Of a stretch of 64,000 bases of DNA, positions 38,845 to 46,633 are shown one piece after another; positions within the stretch are counted from its first letter, which is position 1; every line of letters begins with the position of its first letter. Origin of the DNA: an uncultured Clostridia bacterium (GTDB lineage: Bacteria; Bacillota; Clostridia; UBA1381); the NCBI GenBank assembly GCA_934487205.1, contig CAKSRS010000002.1:1-64000 (forward strand). Direction: 5' to 3'. The notes below the pieces were generated by a model that was not told the DNA's origin, did no database searches, and saw only the letters and a list, made by a program, of their open reading frames with translations. The position numbers were made by a program, and so were the translations under genes.

Positions 38845-39107
38845 AAGTACAATGCTTACTTTTCATAAGCATACCCCCTTTCATAGACTCGGCATTTCTG
38901 CCTGTGAATATAAAAGTGTGGGCATAACCGCCGGTGTGAACACCGTTAAGAAATCTCGCCTTTAACATCGGATTGCTCCGACAAATCCTATTATACACCA
39001 TTATACAATGTTTTTCAAGAGATTTTGCAGCGATCAATCAAATTTGTCGATAATGACTTATGCCCGCGGCGGACATTTTGACAGGATAGCATAATTGCAC
39101 CCGTTTT

Positions 39108-39419
39108 TTATAATAGCCATTTATAGTCTTGTCTGCAATCCACAACATAATCGACATAAACTGTGTTATCTTTAATTTGATAAATTAACAAATACCTTTT
39201 TGCCGCAAGTTTTTTTCTATATTTATTTGCAGGAATCTCATCACAGTTAAGCCACGGATAACTTTCAGGCATAAACTCCAAAGCTCTTATTTCGGTAATA
39301 ATATCCTTATGCAGCTTTTTAGCAGTTTCAGGTGAAACATTCGCCAAAAATCTGACATGATTTACAAGCATTGATACAGCCTTGTCAGAAACTATAACAT
39401 TATACTTCTTATCCGACAT
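39108..39419 (-). CDS. RelE/ParE-type toxin
   Basis: A 103-residue protein of the RelE/ParE superfamily (YNVIVSDKAVSMLVNHVRFL at the start, then NKYRKKLAAKRYLLIYQIKD near 70-90). Such toxins either cut mRNA on the ribosome or poison gyrase. The basic Arg/Lys cluster fits, but the active residues differ between subfamilies. It overlaps the antitoxin gene by 11 bp on the same strand, the usual antitoxin-first arrangement. Confidence 0.85.
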   Translation of the reverse strand: MSDKKYNVIVSDKAVSMLVNHVRFLANVSPETAKKLHKDIITEIRALEFMPESYPWLNCDEIPANKYRKKLAAKRYLLIYQIKDNTVYVDYVVDCRQDYKWLL

Positions 39420-39687
39420 GACTCACCCCGGACGCTGCATCGCCAAGCATTTTGTCAAGTTCATCAACCGAATACCCTTTTTTGCCCATGAACCTTTCTT
39501 CCTCTGCGGCAATAAGTTCTTCTCTTAATTTAAGCATCTTTTCCCGTCTTGAAAAGCTTTCAATATCCATAACTACCAAATCGCCCTCGCCGTTTTTCGT
39601 AAGATACACGGGTTCCCCTGTTTCTTTGCAGTAGTTGGAAATGTCATTATAATTGTTTCTGATTGCTGCCGACGGTCTGATATTCAT
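39409..39687 (-). CDS. Phd/YefM-type antitoxin
   Basis: About 92 residues with the Phd/YefM DNA-binding fold (MNIRPSAAIRNNYNDISNYC, then GEPVYLTKNGEGDLVVMDIE). The acidic, helical C-terminus should wrap the toxin encoded next. The start at 39687 has a GAGGAG site; the longer frame to 39771 lacks one. The gene is driven by a consensus promoter (TTGACA 39766-39771, 17 bp, TATAAT 39743-39748) which the antitoxin presumably represses. Confidence 0.87.
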   Translation of the reverse strand: MNIRPSAAIRNNYNDISNYCKETGEPVYLTKNGEGDLVVMDIESFSRREKMLKLREELIAAEEERFMGKKGYSVDELDKMLGDAASGVSHVG

Positions 39688-39742
39688 AAAATCAACTCCT
39701 CGCATAAATATTATATATTTATTATACATTTTTGTTACTATA

Positions 39743-40134
39743 ATTATACCATTCATATCCGTATATGTCAATAATATAGTTGATTTTCGTTACAAGCGTC
39801 TATAATACCTTGCGGCAATTTAAAATGTTTCATCTTCTATAATATGCCGCAAGCTTAAAAAATCAATTTATGATTTTACACCTTTGTCCCCCGTAAGGAA
39901 ACGGTAGGTAGGGCACAATTTTTCTTATACAAACCAAACAGGCTGCCCGAATACGAGCAGCCTGTTTAGTCCACAAAAATTCCCATAGGTCTTTTTGAGA
40001 TAATCAACAACATTTTTATTATACTACTATATGTTGTATTTGTCAATGGTTTTTTACAAATATATTTCATTATTTTCATTTTTGTTGCAATATAATTACC
40101 ACGTGTTTGCATTTGTGCAGTTTGTGGCTTTTGT
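39743..40134. repeat. Island repeat, copy C (partial)
   Basis: It matches copy B from the promoter region through the short-RNA unit (TTGACA...TATAAT and hairpin at about 39936-39967). It stops abruptly at TGGCTTTTGTC and is joined there to the IS3 remnant. The toxin/antitoxin part is missing. Confidence 0.8.
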
Positions 40135-40179
40135 CATCAGCTCTGGACATCAAGGGGTGCGGACATATTCTTGGACAGT

Positions 40180-40300
40180 TTATACTGATAATCCAAGACT
40201 ATGTCTGTACTCAACCGGACTCATATATCCGAGGGACTGTTTTATTCGTTCTACATTATACCAATCAATGTATGTATTGATTTCTTTGTGTATTGCTAAC
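40180..40300 (-). pseudogene. IS3-family transposase (OrfB) C-terminal remnant
   Basis: The minus strand encodes EINTYIDWYNVERIKQSLGY followed by MSPVEYRHSLGLSV and a stop, the typical end of IS3/IS150 OrfB. The rest of the transposase is absent. The sequence just beyond the stop (TGTCCAAGAATATGTCCGCA) looks like the element's terminal inverted repeat. The fragment begins where the AbrB gene ends. Confidence 0.8.
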
Positions 40301-40558
40301 CTATTTACCGTCTCTTTCAAGTCGTACTTCTTTCACCAAAACCACAACATCATCAATGGTATTTAGTCCCAGCCTGTCTGCCTCGCCCGTAAAATCTTTT
40401 TGTATTTTTTCAAAAGCATACACCGCTGCGTTTTCAATACGTACCCGACCGTCCTGCTCAATAAAGCAAATCTTATCCCCTGTTTTTAGATTCAGCCGTT
40501 TTCTTATCGCAGTAAGTATCGTTACTCGTCCGCCCGGCATTACACATACCGTTTCCAT
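40301..40558 (-). CDS. AbrB/SpoVT-type antitoxin, orphan
   Basis: An 85-residue protein with the swapped-hairpin AbrB fold at its N-terminus (VCVMPGGRVTILTAIRKRL, KTGDKICFIEQDGRVRI) and a helical tail (IDDVVVLVKEVRLERDGK). Proteins of this form usually are antitoxins followed by a PIN-domain toxin. Here the IS3 fragment follows instead, so the partner seems to have been lost. A GTGG site precedes the ATG. Confidence 0.75.
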   Translation of the reverse strand: METVCVMPGGRVTILTAIRKRLNLKTGDKICFIEQDGRVRIENAAVYAFEKIQKDFTGEADRLGLNTIDDVVVLVKEVRLERDGK

Positions 40559-40627
40559 AATTGAACCACCTCACGCAAATTTTTTGGTAAAATATATTTC
40601 CACCGGGTGGAACTACCACAAATATAT

Positions 40628-42031
40628 TTACTGCATAACCTGCCAATAGCCCTTCTTATCCGAGCCTATACGGCAGATAATATTCTTCCTTTTGAGAGAT
40701 TTTATCAATTCACCGACGGTTTTTCGGCTTACATCTAATTTTCCGGATAAATCATCATATGTGTAAGCCGGATCTTCCAATAAGAGTGCAATGAGCCGAT
40801 TTTCAGTTTCAGTCACCTTTTCAGTCACCCTACCAGTCACCTTTTCAGTCACCCTACCAGTCACCTTTTCAGTCACCCTACCAGTCACCTTTTCAGTCAC
40901 CCTATCGGCTGATGTACGCACAATTCTATCCTCGGGTGCCGAAAACTTTATCATTATATCCTGCGGGTGAACCGTAAATTCCGGTTGAAAAACGCCATCA
41001 TTTTTGCATACAGTACAGATTTTTTCTATTCCGCGTCCCCAGCTTTCAATAAAGCCAGCAAGATAAAATACGTAAGCTATGTTGGGGTTGAACGGCTGTG
41101 ATGCATGTTTCTCAAAAAGATTTTCAACTGTCCAGTTTTCCGGCAAATGACCACAATTTGCAATATACAGTTTATCATTGTAAACGCTTATTTGAATTGG
41201 AATCCCCCTTGAATAATCCTTATGACAAAGAGCATTCAAAAGTGCTTCACGCAAAGCTTCTTCCGGAACAAAATACCGTTCAATGCGTTGCATACCGACA
41301 TAGTATATCTTCGCTTTCATATATTTTAAATAAATAAGCTCAACTATTTTATCAATTTGATCCAATATAGAGCCGTGAATTTCATCTTGATATACAAGGT
41401 CTGCATCGGTTTCAAAAAAACCTATTTTTACATAAGCGCCCAACTGCCATTTTTCCGGATCATTACTGAAAAGCAGCATAGCCGCATTTGTTAAATACCC
41501 GTCCTTTACCAAGTGAAGTTTCTCAAGCATAACAAATTTATCTTCCGATAAAACCGATTTGTTTATTCGTCCTTTGTTAACTGCCCATTGCTTAAATCGC
41601 TTAACGACCCCATCGTCGACATCGTCTGCTGTAAACGTAGGCAATGGCATACTGTCCCAGGTGACTCCCCGCCGTCTCATAATAAAGGTTTCCAGTTCAG
41701 GACCGGATAGCTTTTGATTTGTGCTACCGCTTCTGTAATAGTATGAGCCTTTGCAGGAGATAGCAATAGGGTAAGGTGGCACGTCTATTTCAACGTACTC
41801 ACAATTGCCGTCGGTAAGAGAATTTATGTTAACAATAATCCCCATTGCATCACGAATTTTGTTCGGAAGATCTTCAAGCAGTTTTTTCGCATTTTTCACC
41901 CCTACAACTTCGCCGGAATCATTCATACCAATATACAGTTTTCCCCCCTGTGCATTTGCAAATCCACATATCCATGCAAGATAATCGTCTTTCCAGACTT
42001 CTTTCCACTCAACATTTTGTTTTTCACGCAT
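40628..42031 (-). CDS. AlbA_2/Schlafen-type ATP-binding regulator
   Basis: A 467-residue protein. The N-terminal AlbA_2 domain (about 1-120) begins EWKEVWKDDYLAWICGFANA and has the GKLYIGMND motif. A GHKL-type ATPase-like domain follows (about 240-375; EALLNALCHKDYSRGIPIQI, ESWGRGIEKI). A low-complexity linker (about 375-410) repeats VTEKVTGR. The C-terminus (about 410-467) is a winged helix (TYDDLSGKLDVSRKTVGELI). Such proteins are putative transcriptional regulators, often in mobile islands. The partner or target is unknown. Confidence 0.82.
   Translation of the reverse strand: MREKQNVEWKEVWKDDYLAWICGFANAQGGKLYIGMNDSGEVVGVKNAKKLLEDLPNKIRDAMGIIVNINSLTDGNCEYVEIDVPPYPIAISCKGSYYYRSGSTNQKLSGPELETFIMRRRGVTWDSMPLPTFTADDVDDGVVKRFKQWAVNKGRINKSVLSEDKFVMLEKLHLVKDGYLTNAAMLLFSNDPEKWQLGAYVKIGFFETDADLVYQDEIHGSILDQIDKIVELIYLKYMKAKIYYVGMQRIERYFVPEEALREALLNALCHKDYSRGIPIQISVYNDKLYIANCGHLPENWTVENLFEKHASQPFNPNIAYVFYLAGFIESWGRGIEKICTVCKNDGVFQPEFTVHPQDIMIKFSAPEDRIVRTSADRVTEKVTGRVTEKVTGRVTEKVTGRVTEKVTETENRLIALLLEDPAYTYDDLSGKLDVSRKTVGELIKSLKRKNIICRIGSDKKGYWQVMQ
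40810..40905. repeat. 24-bp in-gene tandem repeat
   Basis: About four copies of a 24-bp unit (CAGTCACC followed by TTTTCAGTCACCCTAC) encode the VTEKVTGR linker of the regulator gene. The length is a multiple of three, so copy-number change keeps the frame. Confidence 0.85.
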
Positions 42032-42295
42032 TTTATCATCTCCGGCTCATTTTTCTATAGTATACCACAAACTGTTAAAAAAATCAATTCGTGATATTTG
42101 TATGTTGAATATTTGATTTCCCAATCCTGAAGATTCTCATTATGAGTTCCTCGAAATAGGATATCTCAGTTTTGTAATATCTCTTATGCGTGATGCATCT
42201 CAAATTTCAAACTGTCCTCATATTCCTCCAACTCCCCCTATCACAGAACGTCCCCTAACCTTATCTCCTCTTTATCTTGGTTTCCCCCCGTTCCT

Positions 42296-42327
42296 GCCCG
42301 CGGTCCGTGCATGATAAGACCGCGGGC
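42296..42327. repeat. GC-rich 10-bp hairpin
   Basis: GCCCGCGGTC (42296-42305) and GACCGCGGGC (42318-42327) form a perfect stem without a T-run. It is in the gene-free interval 42032-42611, which I otherwise see to contain only the structured block at 42377-42479, a copy of the 34-bp repeat edge (42517-42550) and the hairpin at 42582-42604. Confidence 0.5.
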
Positions 42328-42376
42328 GGTTCCTGTGCTTACAAAGTACGGTCAAATTCGGCTTTTGCATTTGCCG

Positions 42377-42479
42377 TCCCCCGTAAGCACATTAGTGCGA
42401 CAAATTTGCAAATCGCCCGATTTTGCAAACCCCGCAAGCCGCATTACTGCTTGCTTTTTTGGGTGTTCCTTACGGGGGA
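42377..42479. other. Structured element closed by an 11-bp stem
   Basis: TCCCCCGTAAG (42377-42387) pairs with CTTACGGGGGA (42469-42479). Inside are a TTTGCAAAT/ATTTTGCAAA dyad and a GCAAGC/GCTTGC stem (42434-42454) followed by six T (42455-42460). Read on the plus strand this is a branched RNA fold with an intrinsic terminator near its end. The outer-stem sequence TCCCCCGTAAG is also at the edge of repeat C. Nature unknown: RNA, miniature element or attachment region. Confidence 0.4.
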
Positions 42480-42516
42480 AAGTGCGTGAATTTTTCACCC
42501 CTGTAGCCAACATTCA

Positions 42517-42550
42517 TTTTACACCTTTGTCACCCGTAAGGAAACGGTAG
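42517..42550. repeat. 34-bp repeat edge, copy D
   Basis: TTTTACACCTTTGTCACCCG and the following TAAGGAAACGGTAG are identical to 38381-38414 and differ by one base from 39874-39907. This is the only part of the island repeat found here. A 10-bp hairpin GCTCTGGACA/TGTCCAGAGC (42582-42604) follows it; its left arm recurs beside repeat C at 40140. Confidence 0.75.
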
Positions 42551-42611
42551 TATGACACAATTTTTTTGCGTATTTTTGTCAGCTCTGGACATGATGTCCA
42601 GAGCCCGCCAT

Positions 42612-43031
42612 TTAAGGTTTTAGCCTTTGCCGCATTAACTCAATCGCCATATGGTGATAGCAGTAATAGTTTGCGTAACTTGTAATTTTTACCTTTTCCC
42701 TCGTCTTTTCATAACGCTCATTTGCCTTGTAAACTTTATCACAAAAATATGTATAATACAGAACCCAATAATATATCTCACCCGCTTCCTCATTTTCGCG
42801 TATATCTCGTACCGCTTTGTTTATCAGCTTTACCACTTTTATCGTGAGCTTACGTTCATTGCCGGTATAATTGATGTCATTGATGCCGGTTTCTTCTGCA
42901 AATTCTTCCGGTGAGCACAATATTTCCGGCTCATATCCAACCTCTTTTTCTACTTTTTGCAATTCTCTTGCAAGCTTCATATCGCGGTAGTTGTTTAGCA
43001 ACAATACTACCCGTTTTTGTTCTTCTGTCAA
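42612..43031 (-). CDS. Small helical protein of the RepA module, paralogue of the next gene
   Basis: About 139 residues, mostly helical, ending YANYYCYHHMAIELMRQRL. It shares the segment YYWVLYYTYFCDK with the neighbouring protein (MYWVLYYTYLCEK), so the two are diverged duplicates. The family resembles phage ArpU/sigma-like regulators in layout, but I cannot assign it. I propose a TTG start at 43031 because a GGAGGAGG site lies 7 bases upstream. The ATG at 43100 would overlap the previous gene by 67 bp without a site. Confidence 0.6.
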   Translation of the reverse strand: MTEEQKRVVLLLNNYRDMKLARELQKVEKEVGYEPEILCSPEEFAEETGINDINYTGNERKLTIKVVKLINKAVRDIRENEEAGEIYYWVLYYTYFCDKVYKANERYEKTREKVKITSYANYYCYHHMAIELMRQRLKP

Positions 43032-43033
43032 TT

Positions 43034-43564
43034 TTATACCTCCTCCGGCTTTACAAGCGTTTTCGTTATTTCCATACACTCTTTTGAGGTGTATCCCCAC
43101 AGCATTGTGCTTAATAGATTTATTGCCTGTCTGCGGTAGTTAAAGTACGTCTGCCACGATACATAGTACTGTTTTTGCGCAATCTTGTCCACAATCTGGT
43201 CGACGCTTTCTAAAGGCTTTTCGCACAGGTATGTATAATACAAAACCCAGTACATCATCTCGCCTTTTTGATGTTTTCTGCGGATAATTTCGACCGCACG
43301 GTCAATAAGCTGCAGCATCTTACGGTTACGTTCCATTGTTCGAACCTGTTCCTCAATTTTTGTATTCATCAAATCCGCTCCGGCAGCGTATGACATATCC
43401 AAAAATTCTGTCATTTTACAGCCCGTTTCAAATTCAAAATTGACCTCCGCCTGCATCGCCGATACCTCAATGCTCCACACGACATCGCGGTATTTTTTGA
43501 GCAGCAGCTCCGTGTTGTGATACAAAAATTCGTTGTTTTTCTCGATTGTGCTTTTCTTTTCCAT
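43034..43564 (-). CDS. Helical protein of the RepA module
   Basis: A 176-residue protein with a coiled N-terminus and a C-terminal part (MMYWVLYYTYLCEKPLESVD, then QTYFNYRRQAINLLSTMLWG) that looks like a region 4-type helix-turn-helix. It is found with repA-type initiators, and its ATG overlaps the repA stop (TAATG), so it is coupled. It may be a replication or expression regulator. No named family is claimed. Confidence 0.6.
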   Translation of the reverse strand: MEKKSTIEKNNEFLYHNTELLLKKYRDVVWSIEVSAMQAEVNFEFETGCKMTEFLDMSYAAGADLMNTKIEEQVRTMERNRKMLQLIDRAVEIIRRKHQKGEMMYWVLYYTYLCEKPLESVDQIVDKIAQKQYYVSWQTYFNYRRQAINLLSTMLWGYTSKECMEITKTLVKPEEV

Positions 43565-44502
43565 TAGTTATCGTCCTTTCTGAAATAATTCTTGTTAAAT
43601 TTTGATTGATAATAGTGATTCATTGTGTCCGGGGCGTTATACAGCATCGTCAAAATATAGCTTTTGTAATTGCGAATTTTTGTGCTGTTCTCGTCCAGAC
43701 AGTCGATTACATACACGATGTGCATATAATCGAGTTTTAAGAGCTTTCTTTTTACCACCTCCTTTGGCACTTGCATACTGTTGACATTGATTTTATCGTC
43801 AAAGCTGCATATTGCGTCGACTATGATATTTACAAAGCCGTCGATTTTCTCGGCAGCGTATTGCTGAATTAAGATGTCATACTCGATATTGGTTCTGATT
43901 ACGTCCCTGTATTCCTCTCTTTCCCTCTCTAAGGCGGCAAATGAAATGCGTGAGGAAGAAGATATATCAGTTTTATTCAAATCTGTATTATTAATATCAG
44001 TATTATTAGAGTCGGATATGCCGAAGTCAAGAGTTCGGTTTTTCAGAAGTGCAGACTTCGGTTTTTCAGAAGTCAAGACTTCGGCATTTTCGCCTGACTT
44101 CGGTTTTTCAGAAGTCTGGACTTCGGCTGAGTTATCAACACTTTGGATTGAATTTTGATTGTCCGTAAAATTTAAAACATAAATAATAACCGGCTTACCT
44201 AAGCCCTGCTTTTTGCGTTCTATCAAAATCCCGTCCAATTCTTTTAATAACTTCACACCTTTGTCCTTGCCGATTGATAAATAATCCGTGATTTCCTCAA
44301 GTGTGAAATATATGTAAACTCGGTTATCATCATCGACCCAGTTATTGCGAACCGACAAACTCATTCTGTCGAGCATTAAACCGTACAAAACTTTTGCCTC
44401 CACTGAAATTCCGGCATACCGGCTGTCGGTAAACAATAATTTCGGTATTCGATAAAATGCGAACTGTTCCGATTCACTTTTGTAAAAAAAATTATTTTTC
44501 AT
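43564..44502 (-). CDS. RepA N-terminal-domain replication initiator
   Basis: About 312 residues. The N-terminal RepA_N domain is unmistakable (ESEQFAFYRIPKLLFTDSRY, VLYGLMLDRMSLS, VYIYFTLEEITDYLSIGKDK). It is followed by a Ser/Asn-rich linker with repeated SEKPKS segments and a DUF6017-like helical C-terminus. Such proteins start replication of plasmids and integrative elements of Firmicutes. The start at 44502 follows a GAGGAGG site. The 14 extra in-frame codons upstream are not needed. Confidence 0.87.
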   Translation of the reverse strand: MKNNFFYKSESEQFAFYRIPKLLFTDSRYAGISVEAKVLYGLMLDRMSLSVRNNWVDDDNRVYIYFTLEEITDYLSIGKDKGVKLLKELDGILIERKKQGLGKPVIIYVLNFTDNQNSIQSVDNSAEVQTSEKPKSGENAEVLTSEKPKSALLKNRTLDFGISDSNNTDINNTDLNKTDISSSSRISFAALEREREEYRDVIRTNIEYDILIQQYAAEKIDGFVNIIVDAICSFDDKINVNSMQVPKEVVKRKLLKLDYMHIVYVIDCLDENSTKIRNYKSYILTMLYNAPDTMNHYYQSKFNKNYFRKDDN

Positions 44503-44528
44503 TGCCCATTCCTCCTCATTTTTGCACG

Positions 44529-44560
44529 AAAAAAGCAGACACACTTAATTGCATGTCTGC
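44529..44560 (-). terminator. Intrinsic terminator after the cotJC 3' part
   Basis: GCAGACA (44535-44541) and TGTCTGC (44554-44560) form the stem. On the minus strand six T follow (plus-strand A at 44529-44534). It is placed 38 bp after the truncated cotJC end and just before repA. Confidence 0.8.
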
Positions 44561-44598
44561 ATAACCAGAATTTGAAAACAGCCCGTTCCCGCCAAATG

Positions 44599-44844
44599 TT
44601 ATTTATACAAATATGCAGCATCTGCTGCCAAATCCTCAAACAAATTAGTTATCGGGTCGCCCGTCGACGCAATAGATGCCGACGTGAACGGCGCGCCCTG
44701 TGCGCTCTGCGGGAAAACGCCGTTTCCGTTATCGGCATAATATTCGGGTGAGTGTCCGTTAAGCCAATCCTTTCCGGACGCTCCGTCCGACAGCTGATAC
44801 ACAAGCGTGCCCACCATTTCCAGATGCCCCAACTCCTCAGTACC
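44599..44844 (-). CDS. cotJC: cotJC, 3' part (separated by the mobile element)
   Basis: This is the second part of a CotJC (manganese-catalase-like spore coat protein) gene. The minus strand reads GTEELGHLEMVGTLVYQLSD and continues to GDPITNLFEDLAADAAYLYK before a TAA. It has no start codon of its own and is preceded in frame by a stop from element DNA. TEELGHLE holds Glu and His metal ligands of the manganese-catalase core. Normal CotJC proteins have about 50 more residues with the second Glu/His pair, so this end also looks truncated. Joined to 53216-53400 it gives one 142-residue frame. Confidence 0.85.
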   Translation of the reverse strand, partial: GTEELGHLEMVGTLVYQLSDGASGKDWLNGHSPEYYADNGNGVFPQSAQGAPFTSASIASTGDPITNLFEDLAADAAYLYK

Positions 44845-44862
44845 TACCTGTTATCCAAAATT
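44843..44862. other. attR/attL half-site, left junction
   Basis: The CC core dinucleotide (44843-44844) is followed by 7 bases and then the arm TATCCAAAATT (44852-44862). The mirror arm is at the right junction. Confidence 0.75.
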
Positions 44863-44972
44863 GGTATTCTGTCTTAAATGCCCTAAATACTGCACGAATG
44901 GGACAATCTGACAAGGCTATGTATAGTAATGTAAAGGTTACTGTTTTTCTTCCGGTATGATGAATTTAATAT

Positions 44973-44991
44973 TACCTTTTAACAAAAGGTA
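44973..44991. repeat. 8-bp hairpin near the left end
   Basis: TACCTTTT and AAAAGGTA are separated by 3 bases. It lies 12 bp beyond the stop codon that the recombinase ORF would use in the circular form (44958-44960). Confidence 0.5.
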
Positions 44992-45074
44992 TCATTCCCA
45001 AAACTCCCACAAACCTAACTCTCGTAATGGTTTCAGGATTTTTGAGATTAAAAACTTAATAAAAACACAATTTG

Positions 45075-45121
45075 AATATTACCTTATGTTCAATAACTGA
45101 ATGAAAGGTAATATTTTTCTT
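45075..45121 (+). terminator. Plus-strand terminator at the element's left end
   Basis: AATATTACCTT (45075-45085) and AAGGTAATATT (45105-45115) form an 11-bp stem followed by TTTCTTTTTG on the plus strand. No plus-strand gene lies between the left junction and this point. In the circular form it would follow the recombinase gene. Confidence 0.7.
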
Positions 45122-45129
45122 TTTGCAAA

Positions 45130-45165
45130 AAAACGGTGTACATTTCATCACAAGCGATATATAAT
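45130..45165 (+). promoter_or_regulatory. Promoter of the tyrosine recombinase operon
   Basis: TGTACA (45137-45142), a 17-bp spacer and TATAAT (45160-45165). The -35 region is embedded in AAAACGGTGTAC (45130-45141), which is identical to the -35 region of the serine recombinase promoter. Confidence 0.65.
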
Positions 45166-45203
45166 TGTAAAAAATAAAGTTACAATTAAAGGAGCATAAG
45201 CAT

Positions 45204-45779
45204 ATGGCTTTACAAAAAGAGGTTGAACCCATTAAGAACACAAGAGATATTAACAAAATCAAGCAGTATTTATACGGAAAAGAAAACAAGAGGGATTACT
45301 GTATATTTGTAGTCGGTATCAATGTCGGATTAAGGGCAGGGGACCTATTATCACTCAAAATAAAGGACATTACAGACGGAAACATAATATTTGATACTGT
45401 AACCATTAAAGAACAGAAAACGGGCAAAACAAGGAATTTTGCATTAAATAAAAACGCTAAGGAGTCAATAAAAATATATCTTAACTCTTTAACGGATTAT
45501 GACTTTGAAGATTATCTTTTTAAAAGCAGAAAAGGCGGTCATTTAGGGGTAAGACCGTTACATCATATAATTAAGACACTTACAAAGGATTTAGGGATTA
45601 AGGGTAATTTCGGGACACATACATTAAGAAAAACTATGGCTTATCACAGATACATAAATAATGTGCCGTTAGAAACACTCCAAAAGCTCCTCAATCACTC
45701 GTCAAGTGCAATTACATTAAGATATATAGGCATTACTCAAAAAGTGATTATAGACTGCTATAATGCAGTAAATTTATGA
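45204..45779 (+). CDS. Small tyrosine recombinase (catalytic domain only)
   Basis: A 191-residue integrase/XerCD-type recombinase. Visible catalytic features are Arg in GLRAGDLLSLK, a Lys-containing beta strand (KEQKTGKTRNFALN), His-x-x-Arg in FGTHTLRKT, His in LLNHSSS and the nucleophile Tyr in LRYIGI. The N-terminal SAM-like core-binding domain of longer integrases is almost absent. In plasmid-like elements such short enzymes often resolve dimers. A second recombinase (51633) is the better candidate for integration. AAAGGAG precedes the ATG. Confidence 0.85.
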   Translation: MALQKEVEPIKNTRDINKIKQYLYGKENKRDYCIFVVGINVGLRAGDLLSLKIKDITDGNIIFDTVTIKEQKTGKTRNFALNKNAKESIKIYLNSLTDYDFEDYLFKSRKGGHLGVRPLHHIIKTLTKDLGIKGNFGTHTLRKTMAYHRYINNVPLETLQKLLNHSSSAITLRYIGITQKVIIDCYNAVNL

Positions 45780-45795
45780 AATGAGGTTTGGTATT

Positions 45796-46590
45796 ATGTT
45801 ATTTACAGTCAGAAATAATGCGTTCGGTGAAAGTTTACCGAAGAACATAAAAATAGTTAAAAATAAAAAATACGGAATTATGAATGAATTAAACGGCATA
45901 TATATTTTGCCCGAAGAATATGACAATATTTTTCTTTACGGTATCAATGTATTTGCCTTGCATAAAAACGGAAAAATCGGATTGTGCAGAATTGAAGATG
46001 AAAAGCTTGTTATCCTTTGTGAGTGTAAATATGATGTGATAGACAATTACAATCATGATTTATTTTTAAGCAATGATGGTGAAACTCTATATTTTAACTC
46101 AAATACAAAAGAAGTCAGAATATTTAAAGAAATTGTAACCGATATGATGTATTTATACGGATATGACAAAAATTATCAATATATCATTCATCAGGAGTCG
46201 GGAAAGGTTATCTATAAGAAAGAGTTAAACAAATACAATAAATCCTATTATGTTTATTGCGGAGAAAGTGAAAAAGGTGCGGTATTTTACGATACATCAT
46301 TCAGTACACTTATCTATCCGACAGACAAGGGTTATATGCCGTATGAATATCCCTTAAATCACCCTGTAATCGTCAATAAGCATAACGTAATGAATATAAT
46401 TGACGGCGAAAACGGTATTGGTATAATTGATTCCGAGGGCAACAGTATTATAGAAAATAATTATGATGAAATTACTGTCGAGCTAAAAATTACGGCGAAA
46501 AATAAAAATGAACGTGTAGAAAAAATAATAAAAATCCCCAATAACACCTTTACAAAAGATAAAGTATCGGATATCGGGGATTGGATTTAA
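45796..46590 (+). CDS. WG-repeat-like protein
   Basis: About 264 residues of short beta-hairpin repeats of the WG type (KYGIMNELNGIYILPEEYD; GIGIIDSEGNSIIENNYDEI). No signal peptide and no catalytic motif. The start at 45796 has a GAGG site; the open frame begins at 45781. It follows the tyrosine recombinase gene directly and is probably co-transcribed. The role is unknown. Confidence 0.6.
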   Translation: MLFTVRNNAFGESLPKNIKIVKNKKYGIMNELNGIYILPEEYDNIFLYGINVFALHKNGKIGLCRIEDEKLVILCECKYDVIDNYNHDLFLSNDGETLYFNSNTKEVRIFKEIVTDMMYLYGYDKNYQYIIHQESGKVIYKKELNKYNKSYYVYCGESEKGAVFYDTSFSTLIYPTDKGYMPYEYPLNHPVIVNKHNVMNIIDGENGIGIIDSEGNSIIENNYDEITVELKITAKNKNERVEKIIKIPNNTFTKDKVSDIGDWI

Positions 46591-46633
46591 TACACATAGA
46601 AGAAGCCGGTTATATCGAAAAAAGAAACAGACT

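Larger units (their letters stand above)
38250..39090. repeat. Island repeat, copy B (with left extension)
   Basis: It matches copy A from about 38405 to 39088. It also matches copy C over the left part, including a further 120 bp to the left of the A homology. It holds the same three promoters, the hairpin terminator and the small hydrophobic ORF. The terminator stem keeps pairing through a G-U wobble. Confidence 0.85.

Noticed and set aside
40810..40905. Tandem repeats considered as a CRISPR array
   Set aside because: The units are contiguous without unique spacers, encode a protein linker and have no cas genes nearby.
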